A DNA stretch of 35,686 nt, from assembly GCA_020724485.1 (NCBI GenBank), contig DYGW01000010.1:1-35686 (forward strand), read 5' to 3'. Within the stretch, counting starts at the first letter, position 1. The number at the start of each line of letters is the position of its first letter. This document shows positions 1-7,844 of this stretch, in pieces. The notes beneath the pieces were generated by a model, which saw only the letters and a list, made by a program, of their open reading frames with translations, ran no database searches and was not told the DNA's origin. A program made the translations under genes and the position numbers. The DNA comes from Thermoflexus sp. (lineage in GTDB: Bacteria > Chloroflexota > Anaerolineae > Aggregatilineales > Aggregatilineaceae).

Positions 1-48
1 GGGGCAATCCCAGCGCCCAAGTGCCCAGCCCTAACAGCTTGTTCGTGG
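1..48. repeat. Left copy of a 48-bp inverted repeat shared with the window's right end
   Basis: Bases 1-48 are an exact reverse complement of 35590-35637. After one mismatch at base 49 the next few bases agree again, then the copies diverge. No transposase or integrase lies nearby and the left copy is cut by the window edge, so its full length is unknown. The likeliest reading is a dispersed intergenic repeat at which an assembly contig could break. Confidence 0.85.
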
Positions 49-66
49 ACCCCGCCCCTGCCCGGC

Positions 67-83
67 GTAGGGGCATCCCCTAC
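67..83 (-). terminator. Hairpin at the 3' end of the sugar kinase gene
   Basis: GTAGGGG (67-73) and CCCCTAC (77-83) form perfect 7-bp arms around a 3-base loop, and the stop codon of the kinase lies within the stem. No T-run follows on the minus strand, so a classical intrinsic terminator is not proven. The same GTAGGGG stem recurs at 26251-26281, so it may instead belong to a dispersed repeat family. Confidence 0.4.
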
Positions 84-1114
84 CGTGCCACGCGCCCGGA
101 GGCGTCGCCGCCCATCAGCTTCTCGATCTCGGCCACGGTGACCAGGTTGAAGTCGCCGTAAATCGAGTGTTTGAGGCACGAGGCGGCGATGGCGAATTCC
201 AGCGCGCGCTGGCGGTCGTCGTAGGCGTGCAGCCCGTAGATCAGCCCACCCACGAACGAGTCGCCGCCGCCCACGCGATCCACAATGTGCGCGATGTCAT
301 ACGTCGCGCCGGTGTAGAAGCGCCCGCCGTCCCACAGCACGCCCGACCAGGTGTTGTGGCTGGCCGAGATCGAGCCGCGCAGGGTGATGGCGATGGTCTT
401 CAGCGCGGGGAAGCGCGCGTTGAGCTGCTCGCACACGCCGCGATACTTCTCCGCCTCGACCTTACCGGCGAGCACGTCGGTGTCCGGCGCGTGAATACCG
501 AAGACCTGGGCGGCGTCTTCCTCGTTGCCAACGGCCACATCGCACAGGCTGACCAGTTCCGGCATGACCTCGCCTGCCTTCTTGCCCCAGCGCCACAGGT
601 TCTTGCGGTAGTTGAGGTCGCAGGAGACAGTCAGGCCCATCGCGCGGGCGGTCTGGGCCGCTTCCAGGCAGACGGCGGCGGTCCCGGCGGTGATGGCCGG
701 GGTGATGCCCGTCCAGTGGAACCAGTCCGCATCGGCGAAGACAGCCTGCCAGTCAATCATGCCCGGCTCGATGGTGGCGATGGCCGAGTGCGCGCGGTCG
801 TAGACGACCTTGCTGCCGCGCTGGGCGGCGCCCATCTCCAGGAAGTAGATGCCCAGCCGCTCGCCGCCGCGCACGATCTTATCCGTGCCGACGCCGTGCC
901 CGCGCAGGAAGTGCAGGCACGCCTCGCCCAGGTCGTTGGCGGGCAGCCGCGTGACGAAATCCACCGCCACGCCGTAGTTGGCCAGCGACACGGCGACATT
1001 CGCCTCGCCGCCGCCGTAGGTCACGTCGAACGACGACGCCTGGCCGAAGCGCAGGAAGCCCGGCGGCGTCAGGCGCATCATAATCTCGCCGAAGGTCACG
1101 ACTTTCTTGGTCAT
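80..1114 (-). CDS. kdgK: PfkB-family sugar kinase, probable 2-keto-3-deoxygluconate kinase
   Basis: A 344-residue ribokinase/PfkB-fold kinase predicted to phosphorylate 2-keto-3-deoxygluconate with ATP in the cytoplasm, feeding KDPG to the Entner-Doudoroff or uronate pathway. The N-terminus (TFGEIMMRLTPPG) and the GGGEANVAVSLANYG segment near residue 34 are typical of KdgK-like members. The C-terminal PfkB signature reads DRVGGGDSFVGG at residues 279-290, with Asp285 as the expected catalytic base; the usual GAGD is GGGD here. The ATG at 1114 is preceded by GAGGAGAG at good spacing. Length is normal for the family. It is the last gene of the minus-strand carbohydrate block, 120 bp downstream of the GH13 gene. 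Substrate assignment within PfkB is inferred from sequence feel; a fructokinase or related sugar kinase is possible. Confidence 0.82.
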   Translation of the reverse strand: MTKKVVTFGEIMMRLTPPGFLRFGQASSFDVTYGGGEANVAVSLANYGVAVDFVTRLPANDLGEACLHFLRGHGVGTDKIVRGGERLGIYFLEMGAAQRGSKVVYDRAHSAIATIEPGMIDWQAVFADADWFHWTGITPAITAGTAAVCLEAAQTARAMGLTVSCDLNYRKNLWRWGKKAGEVMPELVSLCDVAVGNEEDAAQVFGIHAPDTDVLAGKVEAEKYRGVCEQLNARFPALKTIAITLRGSISASHNTWSGVLWDGGRFYTGATYDIAHIVDRVGGGDSFVGGLIYGLHAYDDRQRALEFAIAASCLKHSIYGDFNLVTVAEIEKLMGGDASGRVAR

Positions 1115-1147
1115 CTGCGAACTCTCCTCCTCAGGCAGGGTGCAGCG

Positions 1148-1213
1148 AACAGCGCTCAGCCATCAGCAAACAGCGCTGCCACGTGTGCATCCGCAGTAGC
1201 GCTGCCTATTATA
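1148..1213 (-). promoter_or_regulatory. Candidate kdgK promoter -10 and repeated AGCGCT boxes
   Basis: On the minus strand a perfect TATAAT lies at 1213-1208, but no convincing -35 box sits 16-18 bases upstream. Between it and the kdgK start, the palindromic hexamer AGCGCT occurs three times (1151-1156, 1172-1177, 1198-1203). The first two lie in the longer direct repeat AACAGCGCT spaced by 21 bp, two helical turns. This would suit a repressor binding downstream of a promoter. It is a motif-level observation only. Confidence 0.3.
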
Positions 1214-1234
1214 GCCGGAGATCGGCGCTTCCTC

Positions 1235-2866
1235 TCACTTCCAGGGGGCTTCTCGCTGGCGTCGCCGGATCAGGTCGCGGTAGAAGGCCAGCAGATCGGC
1301 GTCCTGCTGGTCGCCCCAGGGCATCGGCTCGCGGCTGGACTCCAGGCCCAGCGTCCCCCCTTTGCCCTGACGCTGCGTCAGGCCCACTTCTGTGCCATAG
1401 TAGATCACCGGCGGGCCGGGCAGGCGCATCTGGACGGCGGCGGCGCAGCGCAGCGCGGCTTTGTCGCCCCCGGCGATGAACAGGAAGCGATCCATGTCGT
1501 GGTTGTCAATGAAGGTGGGGCGCAGGAAGTCACCCTGACCGGCGAAGTACGCTTCGTGGCGCGCGGCGAACCGCTCGAAATCTGCTTCGCTCCAGGTACG
1601 GTAGGCGTAGGTCTTGCGCAACGCCTCGCCCAGGTGAAAGTCCAGGCAGCCGTCCAACCGCCCGATGTAGGGCAGCAGGGCCGAGGGCTGGTCCACGATC
1701 TCGCCGAAGCAGAAGCAGTCCGGCTTGACGGCGCGGCAGGCGGCGCGGAAGTCCGACCAGAAGCCGGGGCCGGGGCCGTTGGCGTAGTCCAGGCGGTAAC
1801 CGTCCACGTCGAACTCGCGCAGCCAGTAGCGGGCAATGTCCAGCATCCAGGCGCGCGCCTCTGGATGGGCCAGATTGAGCTGTGGCATGGAGCGCACGCC
1901 GAAGAAGGTGCGGTAGCCAACCGGCGAATCGTCGAAGGTGAACCAGGCGCGGTAGGGGCTGGCCGGGTTGTGCAGCGCTTCCTGAAAAATGGGGTGCTGG
2001 TGCGAGAGGTGATTGCAGACCAGGTCGAGCAGCACGCGGAGGCCGCGCGCGTGCGCCGCCTCGACCAGGGCGTGCAGCGCCTCGTCGCCGCCCAGACGCG
2101 GCTCGACCCGTGCGAAATCCACCACGTCGTAGCCGTGATGCGACGGGCTGACCCAGGTGGGGCTGAGCCAGATGCAGGTCGCGCCGAGTTCGGCGATGTA
2201 GTCCAGCTTGTCGCGCACGCCCCACAGCGTCCCGCCGAAGAAGCCGCGCAGCGAGTCCGGCTGAAGCCAGCCGCGCCCGTTGCCGGGGTAGAAGCGATCC
2301 ACGAACACCTGGTAGATGATCGCCCGGCGCGCCCAGTCGGGCGGCTCCAGGCGGTCTATGTGGACGCTGAAGGTCTGGCCGCGCGACGGATCGCCGGGGG
2401 GATCGGCGGGGGCCGGCTCGCCGCGAAAGAAGGCGGCAGCAGCGCGCTCGGCGGTGTCCTGCACGTCCGGCCAGTTGGCGAAGACCTCCGCGCCGCCGTC
2501 GGCCCACGCGCCGATGCGGTAGCGCACGACCGTTCCCTCCGGCTGGGCGGGTAGCGCCCCCTCCCAGCGCGTCACGTAGCCCCAGGCGACCGCATCCCAC
2601 TCGATGGCAGTCTGCGTCAGCCGGATGACCTGACCGTTGGTCGGCACGCCGTGCGAACCGGCGGGAGGGCTGCCGTCGAGCGTGTAGTAGCAGGCGACAG
2701 CATCTGCGGTGAAGTCGGTGCCGATCTGCACCGTCAACGTGACCGGCTGGCCGGGTAGCGGATCGCGGGGGGACAGCGCGAACCCGTGCTGCACCCCCCG
2801 CCGCGCCGTCCGGTGATGGACGACCTTCAGTTCGTCGCTGGCGAACGTCCCGAAGATGAATTCCAT
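1235..2866 (-). CDS. GH13 family glycosidase (neopullulanase / maltodextrin hydrolase type)
   Basis: A 543-residue alpha-amylase superfamily enzyme expected to hydrolyse alpha-glucans or maltodextrins. Residues 1-170 form a beta-sandwich-like N-terminal domain, as in neopullulanases. The TIM barrel follows with the GH13 conserved regions: DLVCNH at 281-286, DGYRLD at 355-360 with nucleophile Asp360, FGEI at 387-390 with acid/base Glu389, and DNHD at 454-457 with Asp457. No signal peptide is visible, so it is probably cytoplasmic and acts on imported maltodextrins. It follows the malEFG genes on the same strand. The protein stops just after the last barrel helix (RRRQREAPWK), so the usual C-terminal beta-domain of roughly 80 residues is missing. 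The exact substrate cannot be read from sequence. Confidence 0.88.
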   Translation of the reverse strand: MEFIFGTFASDELKVVHHRTARRGVQHGFALSPRDPLPGQPVTLTVQIGTDFTADAVACYYTLDGSPPAGSHGVPTNGQVIRLTQTAIEWDAVAWGYVTRWEGALPAQPEGTVVRYRIGAWADGGAEVFANWPDVQDTAERAAAAFFRGEPAPADPPGDPSRGQTFSVHIDRLEPPDWARRAIIYQVFVDRFYPGNGRGWLQPDSLRGFFGGTLWGVRDKLDYIAELGATCIWLSPTWVSPSHHGYDVVDFARVEPRLGGDEALHALVEAAHARGLRVLLDLVCNHLSHQHPIFQEALHNPASPYRAWFTFDDSPVGYRTFFGVRSMPQLNLAHPEARAWMLDIARYWLREFDVDGYRLDYANGPGPGFWSDFRAACRAVKPDCFCFGEIVDQPSALLPYIGRLDGCLDFHLGEALRKTYAYRTWSEADFERFAARHEAYFAGQGDFLRPTFIDNHDMDRFLFIAGGDKAALRCAAAVQMRLPGPPVIYYGTEVGLTQRQGKGGTLGLESSREPMPWGDQQDADLLAFYRDLIRRRQREAPWK

Positions 2867-2901
2867 AGAAGACCGCCAGAGTCTAGCCCGCTAACGAGAG
2901 T

Positions 2902-3144
2902 GCGGATTGCGAATTGCGAATTTGACAGGCAAACTCAGGAAGACTTTGCGAAATCCAGCAGCTTACCTCACCCCGGCCTCGCTTCGCTCGGCTTGCCTCC
3001 TCTCCACGTTGGAGGGGCGATGAGGCGCGTCAGCGCCGAGTGGGAGTGAGGTAAACCGGGGCATGGCAACTCATTTCTTCAATTCCTTACCTGGGATTAT
3101 TCATTCCGCAATCCGCAATCCGCAATCCGCAATTCGAAATGCGG
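2902..3144. repeat. Nested inverted-repeat element between malG and the GH13 gene
   Basis: The left arm (2902-2922) iterates the unit GCGGATT/GCGAATT. The right arm (3103-3144) iterates its inverse, AATCCGC, three to four times. Inside lie a second inverted pair, TTACCTCAC (2963-2971) and GTGAGGTAA (3046-3054), and a small stem GGCGC/GCGCC (3024-3037). It has no coding potential and resembles a short non-autonomous or replication-slippage element. Its transcript could fold and weaken read-through from malG into the GH13 gene. Confidence 0.6.
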
Positions 3145-3150
3145 TCGCGC

Positions 3151-4038
3151 CTAGCCCTTGACCGCTCCCTCGGTCAGGCCGCTCACGAAGAAACGCTGGA
3201 AAGTGAGGATCAGGATGACGATCGGGATGGCGCCGATCAGCGCGCCCGCCGAGAAAACACCCCACTCGCGGTTGAAGTTGTCGCTGATGAAGCGGTTGAG
3301 GCCGACGGCCAGCGTCTGCATATCCTTGTCCTTGAGCAGCGTCAACGAGATGATCACGTCGCCATAGGTGCCGATGAAAGACAGAATGCCGACCACGGCC
3401 AGCACCGGCTGGACCAGCGGCAGGATGATCCGCCAGAAGATCAGCCAGTCCGACGCCCCATCAATGCGCGCCGACTCGTCCAGATCGCGCGGGATCGAGT
3501 CGAAGAAACCCTTCATCAGCCAGGTGTTGATGCCCAGCGCCGCGCCCAGGTAGACCAGGATCAAGCCGCCGTGCGTGTTCAGCCCCAGCCAGGACACGTG
3601 GCGACCGATGGTCTGGATGAGCAGGAAGGTGGCCACGATAGTCAGCGAGTTGGGGAAGACCTGGACGATGAAGACGGTCAGCATCAGGTTGCGCCGCCCC
3701 CGGAAGCGGAAGCGCGAGAAAGCGTAGGCGCTGATCGCGCTGATGGTCACGGTCAGGAGGGCCGTGATCGAGGCGACCTTGATCGAGTTCCACATCCAGG
3801 TGCCGAAGGGGTGGATGCCGCTGGTCAGCAGCCTGTCATAGTTGCCCACGCCGGAGGCACGGGGGATGAGCCGCTGCGTGTTGAGCGTGCCCGTCTCGTC
3901 GAACGACGCCGACGCGATCCACACAATCGGGAAGAAGGCGAAGAACAGCGCCAGAGCAATGAGGACCAGCCGGCCCAGGTAGTTCAGCCAGCGGTCGCGC
4001 ACCATCTTGTTCTGCATGACGTAGCTGAGGCTAGACAT
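3151..4038 (-). CDS. malG: MalG-like ABC transporter permease
   Basis: A 295-residue inner-membrane permease of a maltose/maltodextrin-type ABC importer. It has the expected six membrane-spanning stretches, the first at about residues 20-42. The cytoplasmic EAA loop that contacts the ATPase reads DLDESARIDGASDWLIFWRI in the second half of the protein. The ATG at 4038 is preceded by GGGAGGAG, and the gene overlaps the end of malF by 8 bases, indicating translational coupling. Length and topology match E. coli MalG. No MalK-like ATPase gene is in the window, so a shared ATPase encoded elsewhere is inferred. Specificity for maltose rests on the neighbours and the MalF-like partner. Confidence 0.9.
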   Translation of the reverse strand: MSSLSYVMQNKMVRDRWLNYLGRLVLIALALFFAFFPIVWIASASFDETGTLNTQRLIPRASGVGNYDRLLTSGIHPFGTWMWNSIKVASITALLTVTISAISAYAFSRFRFRGRRNLMLTVFIVQVFPNSLTIVATFLLIQTIGRHVSWLGLNTHGGLILVYLGAALGINTWLMKGFFDSIPRDLDESARIDGASDWLIFWRIILPLVQPVLAVVGILSFIGTYGDVIISLTLLKDKDMQTLAVGLNRFISDNFNREWGVFSAGALIGAIPIVILILTFQRFFVSGLTEGAVKG

Positions 4039-5713
4039 TTTCCGAGATCTCCTCCCACGACTGCGTGAAGCGGAAGTTGAAGAAGGTGATCAGGGCGACC
4101 ATCAGGAAGATGACCAGGCTGATCGTCGAGGCAAAGCCGTAGTCGGCACCACGCCCGCTGCCGAAGGCCAGCTCGTAAGTGTAGGTGATCAGGATGTCGC
4201 TGTGCCCGGCGGGCTGGTCGGGCGAAATGGGAGGGCCGCCTTTGTTGAATAGCTCGACGATGGTGAAGTTGTTGAAGTTGAAGGCGAACGAAGCGATCAG
4301 CAGCGGGCCAACCGTCACTAACAGCATGGGCAGCGTCAGGTGGCGGAACTGCTGGAAGGCACTGGCCCCATCCACGCGCGCCGCCTCGTAGATGTCGCCG
4401 GGCAGCGATTGCAGCGCGCCGGTCGTGATCAGCATCATGTAAGGGAAGCCCAGCCACAGTTGGATGAGCAGGATGGCTACCTTGACCCAACCGGCGCTGG
4501 AAGTCCAGCGCGGGCCGGCGTCAAGGCCGAGCACATCGGTGATGGCCTTGTTGATCACGCCAAGCTGCTCGTTAAGCAGGCCCTTCCACACCAGCACGCT
4601 GATGAAGGCGGGCATGGCATAGGGCACCAGCAGCAGCGTGCGCAGCACAGCGCGCCCCGGCGTGAACTTGACGTTCAGCAGCAGCGCCAGGAACAGCCCG
4701 AACCAGAAGGTGATAAACACCGTGAAGAAGGCGTGGGCGAACGTCCACAGGAAGACGCGGATGAACGGCCCGCGAATCTTCTCATTCTCGATCAGGCGCT
4801 TGAAGTTGTCCAGGCCAATCGGCACATAATAGCCGGGGCGGATCACCGGCAGCGGCTGCCCCTCGGCATCGGTCACCTGGCCCTGCGCGTTCTTGTTCGG
4901 CCCGGCTACCGGGGTGTACGTGCCCCGCACGGCCCTGTAGGTCACGCCAAGCTCTCTATCGTAGAGCGTGCCGTCGTCGTTGAGCGCGTACTTGGCCTCG
5001 AAGCGCCCGGCCTGTTTGGTCGGGTTCTTCGGGTTGAGCATAAAGGTGTTTTCGTCTCCGCCGAACTGAATCTTGGACAGCACGCTATCGAGGATGGCGA
5101 TTGTCTTGGCGAAGGGGATGCGCTCCCAACCGGGCAGGCCGGTGGGGATGCCGTCTTCGTCCAGCGTGTTGTCGCCGAGGTCTATTTCACTGGCTGGCGT
5201 GGCGTCCCCAGGCTCAGCGAAGACGGCCTCACCCTGGCCATCCGTCGGGATCAGCCACAGCGCCCACCGGTTGGCGTCCTCAAGCGAGCGGAACGCCGTC
5301 CAACCGTAGGTTTTGGCGTCTTCGGGCAAGAAGGTACGGCTGAGCAGGACTTCTTCCGCCTGGACGCGCGTCAGCAGGTTGCCGTCTTTATAGTTGGTGA
5401 AGGCCACATAAAGGGTAAAGATGGTGGGATAAATAATCATCAGGATCAACAGCGCCAGGCCAGGGGTAAACCAGCGGTAGGGGTACATCCCCTCGAACAG
5501 AAAGGCGACGTTGATCCCCAGCGTGATCACGGCGATGAAGAGCGCCAGGATATATTCGCCGCCGTTGACAAGGCGCGCAGCAAACCAGAGGGCAAAAGCA
5601 TCAATGAGCGCCAGCCCGACCAGGCGCAGGATAGTCACCAGGAGCGATTGTGACGAAAACAGCGCGGCAGGCAAGCGGGATGATGCACCTGGAGCAGGTT
5701 TCGCGGTTGCCAT
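4031..5713 (-). CDS. malF: MalF-like ABC transporter permease with large extracytoplasmic loop
   Basis: A 560-residue permease, partner of MalG. Several hydrophobic segments fill residues 1-110. A long hydrophilic stretch (about 115-310) corresponds to the extracytoplasmic P2 loop of E. coli MalF, which contacts the binding protein. A standard permease domain follows, with the EAA loop DIYEAARVDGASAFQQF. The start was set at ATG 5713 (MATAKPAPG) because GGAG lies 6 bases upstream; the open frame continues back to 6070 only through arginine-rich sequence antisense to malE. It lies between malE and malG in the classical order. The P2 loop supports a true maltose-type system rather than a generic CUT1 transporter. 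Confidence 0.9.
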   Translation of the reverse strand: MATAKPAPGASSRLPAALFSSQSLLVTILRLVGLALIDAFALWFAARLVNGGEYILALFIAVITLGINVAFLFEGMYPYRWFTPGLALLILMIIYPTIFTLYVAFTNYKDGNLLTRVQAEEVLLSRTFLPEDAKTYGWTAFRSLEDANRWALWLIPTDGQGEAVFAEPGDATPASEIDLGDNTLDEDGIPTGLPGWERIPFAKTIAILDSVLSKIQFGGDENTFMLNPKNPTKQAGRFEAKYALNDDGTLYDRELGVTYRAVRGTYTPVAGPNKNAQGQVTDAEGQPLPVIRPGYYVPIGLDNFKRLIENEKIRGPFIRVFLWTFAHAFFTVFITFWFGLFLALLLNVKFTPGRAVLRTLLLVPYAMPAFISVLVWKGLLNEQLGVINKAITDVLGLDAGPRWTSSAGWVKVAILLIQLWLGFPYMMLITTGALQSLPGDIYEAARVDGASAFQQFRHLTLPMLLVTVGPLLIASFAFNFNNFTIVELFNKGGPPISPDQPAGHSDILITYTYELAFGSGRGADYGFASTISLVIFLMVALITFFNFRFTQSWEEISENV

Positions 5714-5797
5714 CGCTTTCTCCGCGCCGCATCGTGTGGCTGTTCGGTCCGGTGCGGCGCGCTTCTCCTTTCGGCTCAGTGACCGTTCTTTCCAAAA

Positions 5798-5821
5798 GGG
5801 CCGGCAGTGCACTGCCGGCCC
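5798..5821 (-). terminator. Perfect 24-bp palindrome between malE and malF, followed by TTTT
   Basis: The sequence GGGCCGGCAGTG at 5798-5809 is followed directly by its exact inverse, giving a 24-bp perfect palindrome. Reading along the minus-strand transcript, the stem ends in CCCTTTTGG, a short U-run. This resembles a leaky terminator or a 3'-stabilising hairpin, which would let malE mRNA exceed malFG as in other binding-protein operons. A dispersed palindromic repeat is the alternative. Confidence 0.55.
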
Positions 5822-5873
5822 CTGGGCAAGTCTGTCTAGGCTGAGCGGTTGTGGAGCAGGCCCAAGGCGGGCA

Positions 5874-7076
5874 CTACTCGCCAGCCGCCGCCGCGCGAAT
5901 GGTCTCCGCCGCCGCCTTCGCCAGCGCCGCCGCGTCCTGATCCGGATTCTGCATGGCCAGGGTGATGGCGTCGGTCCAGGCCGTCCACACCGCCGACATG
6001 GCCGGGATGGCGGGCATCGGCTGACCCACAGCACCCGCCTCGGCCAGCGCTGCCAGGTACGGGTCATCAACCTGTTCCTGGGCCGAGAGCAGCGCCGGGG
6101 CGCGGTTGCCCTTCTCGTACAGGGCGAGCTGTGTCGCCTCAGCGGCCACCCACTCGGTCAGGAAGGCCTGGGCCAGCAGCGGGTTCTCGCTGAAGGCGCT
6201 GACCATGAAGGCCTGCACGCCCAGGAAGGGGCGGCCAGGGTCGCCCTCCGGGCCAGCCGGGAGGGGAGCGATGGCGAAGTTGACGCCTGCGTCCAGGAAG
6301 CGCTGGATGTTCCACGGGCCAGTGATGTACATGGCCGCCTGGCCGTCCTGGAACAGCGCTTCGGCATCAGGGCCTTCGAGCGAGGCCGGCATCAGGCCGT
6401 CCTTGATCAGGCCCTGCAACCACTGCAGCGCAGCGATCGAGCCTTCGTTGTCCACGCCGACGTCCTCAGCGTTATAGTTGCCCAGCTCGTCCAGGCCGAA
6501 GATGTAACCGCCAAAGGCCGTCTGGATGGGGAAGAAGTGGTACGGGTCGCCGATCTGGCGGATGTAGCCGTACTGCGACTTGCCTTCGGCCATCAGCGCC
6601 TTGGAGACCTCAACCACCTCGTCCCAGGTTTCGGGCGCGGTGGGCACCAGGTCGGTGTTGTAGAAGAAGCCGATGTTCTCAACGGCGTATGGCACGCCGT
6701 ACAGCTCGCCATCCCAGGTAAAGCCCTGGATGGCCGCCGGCGCAAAGTCCTCCACCGCGTCGCCCAGGTCGACCGGGGCCAACATGCCGTTGGTCACCAG
6801 CTCGCCCAGCCAGTCGTGGGCGCCGATGATCACATCCGGGCCTTCGCCCGCCGGGCCGGCGATGCGCAGTTGGTCGCGGATGTCGCCGAAGCCCATCTGC
6901 TGGACGACCAGGTCCACGCCGTACTCTTCGGAGAACGACGCGCCCAGTTCCTCGATCACGGCGGAGCGGGTCTCGTCCGTCCAGATGAGCAGGCTGGGAG
7001 CCTGGGCCGAGGTCAGCGCCGGCACAGCGCCAACAACCATCACGATCACCAACAACAGAGCCAAATGCTTTTTCAT
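5874..7076 (-). CDS. malE: MalE-like maltose/maltodextrin-binding protein
   Basis: A 400-residue extracytoplasmic solute-binding protein of the importer encoded by malFG. An N-terminal signal peptide (MKKHLALLLVIVMVVGAVPA) is followed by a likely signal peptidase I site after TSAQA. No lipobox cysteine is visible, which is unusual if the cell has a single membrane, where binding proteins are normally lipid-anchored. The mature part has MalE-like segments: the GEGPDVIIGAHDWLGEL stretch, GVPYAVENIGFFYN, and a late AMSAVWTAWTDAI segment. The ATG at 7076 was chosen because GGAGG lies 5 bases upstream; the ATG four codons earlier overlaps that ribosome-binding site. It is first in the operon, about 160 bp before malF. 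Confidence 0.9.
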   Translation of the reverse strand: MKKHLALLLVIVMVVGAVPALTSAQAPSLLIWTDETRSAVIEELGASFSEEYGVDLVVQQMGFGDIRDQLRIAGPAGEGPDVIIGAHDWLGELVTNGMLAPVDLGDAVEDFAPAAIQGFTWDGELYGVPYAVENIGFFYNTDLVPTAPETWDEVVEVSKALMAEGKSQYGYIRQIGDPYHFFPIQTAFGGYIFGLDELGNYNAEDVGVDNEGSIAALQWLQGLIKDGLMPASLEGPDAEALFQDGQAAMYITGPWNIQRFLDAGVNFAIAPLPAGPEGDPGRPFLGVQAFMVSAFSENPLLAQAFLTEWVAAEATQLALYEKGNRAPALLSAQEQVDDPYLAALAEAGAVGQPMPAIPAMSAVWTAWTDAITLAMQNPDQDAAALAKAAAETIRAAAAGE

Positions 7077-7164
7077 GGTATCCTCCAAATAGGTGTGTTG
7101 TGCTATGAGAGTCTACATGTGCGGACGATGAGAGAGCAGACGGAAAGCAACGTGCCAATTCCTC

Positions 7165-7362
7165 TCAGATCAGCCAGTCATCTTGCTGAACTGCCAGTGC
7201 GATGTGTTCTCCTTTCTGCGCCATTGTGTGGTATTCCAGCCCAGCGACCCATGCCCTACCTAATACGCAGGGCAGCCTCCACTGTCGCTCAACGAGCAGC
7301 GGGCCGCCCCTGCCTGGGTATGTCAGGCTTGCCGCCGGCATCCAACCACCACCAGCCCACAA
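7165..7362 (-). CDS. Possible small protein or gene remnant in the malE leader
   Basis: A minus-strand frame of 65 codons from a TTG at 7362, with GAGGA a few bases upstream, runs to a TGA at 7165. The same frame stays open back to a TAA near 7438, and the translated text (for example AGSAWHGSISVEDALWAGGG, then MAQKGEHIALAVQQDDWLI at the end) is more protein-like than most GC-rich shadow frames. Codon use is less GC-biased than in the neighbours. No known family is recognised. It could be a small unannotated gene, a decayed 3' fragment of one, or chance. Confidence 0.22.
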   Translation of the reverse strand: MWAGGGWMPAASLTYPGRGGPLLVERQWRLPCVLGRAWVAGLEYHTMAQKGEHIALAVQQDDWLI

Positions 7363-7470
7363 AGCATCCTCGACGCTGATGCTGCCATGCCACGCTGAGC
7401 CTGCATAGACATAATGGGCAACGGTGTACCGGCTCAGCGCTTACCAAACCCGTTCACCAAACGTATTCTC

Positions 7471-7499
7471 ATTATAGACCAAGCCATCACGGAGGCCAA
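7471..7499 (-). promoter_or_regulatory. Candidate promoter for the malE operon
   Basis: On the minus strand TTGGCC (7499-7494) and TATAAT (7476-7471) are separated by 17 bp, a good sigma-70-type promoter. Transcription from here would start near 7464 and give malE an untranslated leader of about 390 nt, or a leader that encodes the small ORF at 7165-7362. Confidence 0.45.
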
Positions 7500-7556
7500 C
7501 AACAATTCTGGCGAGGGTGCGGGCAAAATCTGGCGCGGGGCAGGGGCGCGCGAAAG

Positions 7557-7590
7557 AGACTTCCGAAGTTTCCGAAAACTTCGGAAGTCT
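7557..7590. repeat. Palindromic repeat, AGACTTCCGAAGT family, copy 1
   Basis: AGACTTCCGAAGTTT (7557-7571) and its exact inverse AAACTTCGGAAGTCT (7576-7590) form 15-bp arms around a 4-base loop. The same stem occurs at 22879-22911 and 26302-26335, each time between genes. This points to a REP-like dispersed intergenic palindrome. Confidence 0.85.
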
Positions 7591-7730
7591 GGCCTCCGCG
7601 ACGCCTCTGCGCACCCTCACCCCCGCGTGAGGCGCTGATTGTGACAAACGCAAGAAAGATAGGTGATGGTCTTCACTGCATACTAACTTGGTTTTAGCCC
7701 ATTATGAAGTCTATGGGTGGCTTTAAGCGA

Positions 7731-7760
7731 TTGATTAGTTATAAAGAATATTATTATAAA
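7731..7760 (+). promoter_or_regulatory. Candidate promoter of the Wood-Ljungdahl operon
   Basis: TTGATT (7731-7736) and TATAAA (7755-7760) are spaced by 18 bp inside a very AT-rich tract, about 85 bp before the first gene of the block. No clear operator is visible. This is the only strong promoter-like sequence ahead of the HMA-like, CODH and ACS genes. Confidence 0.45.
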
Positions 7761-7844
7761 TAATTCGCAGACACTTCAATCGCACTTACAAGACTGCCTA
7801 CCATTGTCCCTAGCAAGTTGTAGAAGGTCGAAGAGAGCTGTCAC

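Larger units (their letters stand above)
7077..7844. other. 768-bp divergent intergenic region
   Basis: This region separates the minus-strand mal operon from the plus-strand Wood-Ljungdahl block. It holds a candidate minus-strand promoter (7471-7499), a possible small minus-strand ORF (7165-7362), a palindromic repeat (7557-7590) and an AT-rich plus-strand promoter region (7640-7780). The base composition falls sharply from about 7640 to 7790, in contrast to its surroundings. I see no convincing larger gene, tRNA or known riboswitch in it. Confidence 0.7.

Noticed and set aside
167-2554. A 795-codon open frame on the plus strand opposite the kinase and GH13 genes
   Set aside because: It is a shadow frame of high-GC codon bias. 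Both minus-strand genes have complete family motifs and ribosome-binding sites, while this translation has no recognisable domain.
5714-6070. A longer malF reading starting at 6070
   Set aside because: The extra 119 residues are arginine/proline-rich sequence antisense to malE. The ATG at 5713 has a GGAG ribosome-binding site.
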